64,000 bases of DNA from Brevundimonas fontaquae (GTDB lineage Bacteria; Pseudomonadota; Alphaproteobacteria; Caulobacterales; Caulobacteraceae), in the NCBI RefSeq assembly GCF_017086445.1, contig NZ_CP070968.1, positions 2,356,001 to 2,420,000 of the forward strand. The letters run 5' to 3'. Made by a program: the position numbers and the translations under genes. Shown piece after piece: positions 61,805 through 64,000 of the stretch. The notes beneath the pieces are model-generated. The model was not told where the DNA came from and made no database searches. It saw only the letters and a list, made by a program, of their open reading frames with translations. Every line of letters starts with the position of its first letter. The first letter of the stretch is position 1.

Positions 61805-62545
61805 TTAAATCATCGCCATGCCGCCGTTCACATGCAGGGTCTGACCCGTCACATAGGCGGCTTCGTCGGACGACAGATAGACGGCGGCGGCGGCGATCTC
61901 GTCGCCCGAACCCAGTCGGCCCGCCGGAATCCGGCCCAGAATGGTCTCGCGCTGCTGATCGTTCAGCACGTCGGTCATCGGCGAGGCGATGAAGCCCGGC
62001 GCGATGCAGTTAACCGTAATGCCGCGCGAGCCGACCTCCTGCGCCAGCGACTTCGAAAAGCCGATCATCCCGGCCTTGGACGCCGAATAGTTGGTCTGGC
62101 CCGGATTGCCGGTCACGCCGACGACGGAGGTGACGCCGATGATTCGCCCCGAACGGCGCTTCATCATCCCCTTCACCGCCGCGCGGGTCAGGCGGAAATA
62201 GCTTTCCAGGTTGACGGTCAGGACCGACTGGAAATCCTCATCCTTCATCCGCATCAGCAGGCCGTCTTTGGTGATGCCCGCATTGGCCACCAGGATGTCC
62301 AGGGCTGAGCCCGCCGCCGTTTCGGCTGCGTTGACCAGATTGTCGACCGATTCCGGGTCCGACAGGTTCGCCGTGGCGAAATGCGCCCGCTCCCCCAGCT
62401 CCTTGGCCAGATCGGCCAGCACGGCCTCGCGTGTGCCCGACAGCACCACCGTCGCGCCCTGGGCGTGCAGCGCCCGCGCCACCGCCCCGCCGATCCCGCC
62501 CGTCGCGCCGGTCACCAGCGCGGTCTTGCCTGCAAGATTGAACAT
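61805..62545 (-). CDS. fabG: 3-oxoacyl-[ACP] reductase
   Basis: The 246-residue short-chain dehydrogenase reduces 3-oxoacyl-ACP with NADPH. The cofactor motif is TGATGGIGGAVA, the NAG strand is VANAGITKDGLLMRM, and the catalytic residues are Ser140, Tyr153 and Lys157 (TNYSASKAG). The C-terminal YVTGQTLHVNGGMAM is typical of FabG. It lies between fabD and acpP on the same strand; a palindromic repeat separates it from fabD. Confidence 0.95.
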   Translation of the reverse strand: MFNLAGKTALVTGATGGIGGAVARALHAQGATVVLSGTREAVLADLAKELGERAHFATANLSDPESVDNLVNAAETAAGSALDILVANAGITKDGLLMRMKDEDFQSVLTVNLESYFRLTRAAVKGMMKRRSGRIIGVTSVVGVTGNPGQTNYSASKAGMIGFSKSLAQEVGSRGITVNCIAPGFIASPMTDVLNDQQRETILGRIPAGRLGSGDEIAAAAVYLSSDEAAYVTGQTLHVNGGMAMI

Positions 62546-62565
62546 CTGTTCCCTCCATTCCTTCC

Positions 62566-62678
62566 GTCATCCTCGGGCTTGCCCCGAGGATCAGGCGCTG
62601 TGCGGCGCCGATGTCGATAATGGCGCTCAGACGCCGAAGTGCGGACCGTCCGATCCTCGGGTCAAGCCCGAGGATGAC
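62566..62678. repeat. REP-like inverted repeat pair between fabD and fabG
   Basis: A 27-bp unit at 62566-62592 recurs inverted at 62652-62678 with one mismatch. Each unit is also a hairpin by itself (ATCCTCGGG and CCCGAGGAT around a short loop). The 59-bp middle has further pairing potential. Such CCTCGGGC/GCCCGAGG doublets are widespread between genes in alphaproteobacteria and resemble REP/MITE remnants. Confidence 0.75.
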
Positions 62679-62689
62679 GACCTGGGGCT

Positions 62690-63634
62690 TCACACCGATT
62701 TCGCGAACGCTTCCAACTCTTCGGGCGTATTCAGCGGCAAGGCCTCGGCGTCCGGCGCGATCCGCTTGGCCATGCCGGTCAGCACCTTGCCCGAGCCGAT
62801 CTCGACAAAGCGCGTCACGCCGCCTTCGGTCGCCATCCATTCCATGCTCTCGCGCCAACGTACCCGGCCGGTGACCTGTTCGACCAGCAGGCGACGGATG
62901 ACTTCCGGATCGCTCTCGGGCCGCGCCAGGACGTTGGCGACGACGGGCACGACCGGCGCGACGATCTTCGCCTCGGCCAGGGCGGCGGCCATCTCGTCGG
63001 CAGCGGGCTGCATCAGCGGACAGTGGAAGGGCGCCGAGACGTTCAGCGGGATCGCCCGCGCGCCCAGTTCCTTGGCCTTCTCGATCGCCCGATCCACGGC
63101 GGCCTTCTCGCCTGAGATGACGATGTTGCCGTTGTTGTTGTCATTGGCGACCACGCAGACGCCGACTTCCGAACCGGCCGCCGCCGCTGCTTCCGCCAGC
63201 GCCAGATCGGTCTTGGGCCCGATCAGCGAGGCCATCGCCCCCTGCCCCACCGGCACGGCGCGCTGCATGGCCTGACCGCGCAGCTTCAGCAGCCGCGCCG
63301 TGTCCGACAGCGAGATCGCGCCCGCGGCCGCCAGGGCCGAATATTCGCCCAGCGAGTGACCGGCCACATAGGCCGCGCTCGCCACGTCAAAGCCGAACTC
63401 GGCCTTCAAGGCCCGGATCGCCGCCACGGACACCGCCATCAATGCAGGCTGGGCGTTCTCGGTCAGGGTCAGTTGATCCTCGGGGCCTTCGCGCATCAGC
63501 ACCGACAGCTTCTGGCCCAGCGCCTCATCCACCTCGGCGAAGACGTCGCGAGCGGATTGGAAAGCGTCCGCCAACGGCGCGCCCATGCCGACGGCCTGGC
63601 TGCCCTGTCCCGGAAACAGAAGTGCGAGGGTCAT
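62690..63634 (-). CDS. fabD: Malonyl-CoA-ACP transacylase
   Basis: The 314-residue enzyme loads malonyl units onto ACP. The opening LLFPGQGSQAVGMG, nucleophile Ser94 in VAGHSLGEYSALAAAG, the malonate-binding Arg in LKLRGQAMQRAVP, the catalytic His in LNVSAPFHCPLM and a C-terminal VEIGSGKVLTGM are all present. The start is the ATG at 63634 (MTLALLFPGQG). It is the first gene of the leftward lipid cluster. Confidence 0.96.
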   Translation of the reverse strand: MTLALLFPGQGSQAVGMGAPLADAFQSARDVFAEVDEALGQKLSVLMREGPEDQLTLTENAQPALMAVSVAAIRALKAEFGFDVASAAYVAGHSLGEYSALAAAGAISLSDTARLLKLRGQAMQRAVPVGQGAMASLIGPKTDLALAEAAAAAGSEVGVCVVANDNNNGNIVISGEKAAVDRAIEKAKELGARAIPLNVSAPFHCPLMQPAADEMAAALAEAKIVAPVVPVVANVLARPESDPEVIRRLLVEQVTGRVRWRESMEWMATEGGVTRFVEIGSGKVLTGMAKRIAPDAEALPLNTPEELEAFAKSV

Positions 63635-64000
63635 CGACCGCTCCCTGAATCGTTCATCAAGGCGCGGACCCGTAAGCCGAGACTTACCCGAGGGCAAGCG
63701 CCACACACCGTCTCCTCCTCACTTGTGGGGAGGCGACCGACCCCGGGTCTCGCCGAAGGCGAGCCCGAGGACAGGCGGCGCGGTGGAGGGGTTCTTGACG
63801 TCCCATAGAGGAGGCGGATGCGCTGAAGAGCCCCTCCGTCTCTCCGCTGCGCTTCGAGCCTCCTCCCCATGACATGGGGAGGAGACGTCGCTCAGCCATC
63901 GCAATGCCGCTGGCCCACTCGCAGCGATTTCAACCGCTTGCCGATTTATGTCCCCCGTCTCCCATCCACGGGGTCAAACGACCCCATAATGCAGCGGTCT
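63635..64000. other. Intergenic region upstream of fabD, without a gene
   Basis: No supported coding sequence is seen in these 366 bases. A palindrome-rich repeat element fills about 63711-63887. The last hundred bases (63900-64000) are less GC-rich and read like the upstream region of a rightward gene beyond the window; in related genomes rpsF is often found here, but nothing in the window proves it. Confidence 0.5.
63711..63887. repeat. Multi-hairpin extragenic palindromic element
   Basis: CTCCTCCTCA...GTGGGGAGG lies at 63712-63732. GGAGGGG at 63785-63791 pairs with CCCCTCC at 63831-63837, and CTCCTCCCCATG at 63860-63871 faces its exact complement at 63873-63884 around one A. The series of nested and adjacent hairpins, with the outer CTCCTCCCC/GGGGAGGAG ends, is typical of the dispersed repeats of Caulobacter and Brevundimonas. 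Confidence 0.7.

Overview
The window looks like chromosome of a high-GC alphaproteobacterium of the order Caulobacterales, most likely Brevundimonas or a close relative. The basis is the TipN-like polarity protein, the HutF/HutG form of histidine breakdown, the order fabD-fabG-acpP-fabF-mltG-yicC-gmk, and Caulobacterales-style dispersed palindromes. This placement is inferred from gene content; no search was run.

Positions 1-12,000 are accessory DNA. Positions 1-2764 are the right end of a mobile element that continues off the left edge: the start of a ParB-like gene, a large serine recombinase coupled to it by an ATGA overlap, a small helix-turn-helix protein facing away from them, and a secreted Excalibur-domain protein. 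It ends exactly in the 3' part of a tRNA-Lys(CTT) gene whose 5' half is absent. Positions 2765-11972 hold a short-chain dehydrogenase remnant, an AdeRS-AdeABC-like two-component system plus tripartite RND efflux pump, and a GNAT-like protein. A decayed copy of the same tRNA-Lys sequence follows at about 11926-11972, so two elements may have accreted at one tRNA site.

Positions 12,000-28,600 carry glutathione reductase, a type B carboxylesterase, an HWE-type sensor kinase with a receiver-only partner, and a single-chain MmeI-like (type IIL) restriction-modification enzyme. Then comes a complete histidine utilisation locus as two divergent operons, hutFCI and hutGUH, with a perfect palindrome between them that is the likely HutC operator. 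Next is mntP behind a yybP-ykoY (manganese) riboswitch.

Positions 28,600-46,100 carry a five-repeat PPC-domain secreted protein, folD, a lemA-TPM-TPM group, an endonuclease/phosphatase-family protein overlapping a phospholipase D, a 60-residue membrane protein, the TipN-like protein, a divergent protein that may be a dead pyroglutamyl-peptidase fold, DUF423, proline iminopeptidase, DoxX, pirin with a divergent LysR regulator, two I78-like inhibitor lipoproteins, holC and pepA.

Positions 46,100-64,000 are core envelope and lipid genes. A rightward run holds lptF-lptG-lptD-surA-pdxA-rsmA and an aminotransferase. A hybrid histidine kinase comes next, then a leftward run read as fabD, fabG, acpP, fabF, mltG, yicC, gmk. 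Two palindromic repeat elements lie around fabD. The last 100 bases or so look like the upstream region of a gene beyond the right edge. I saw no CRISPR array, rRNA or complete tRNA.
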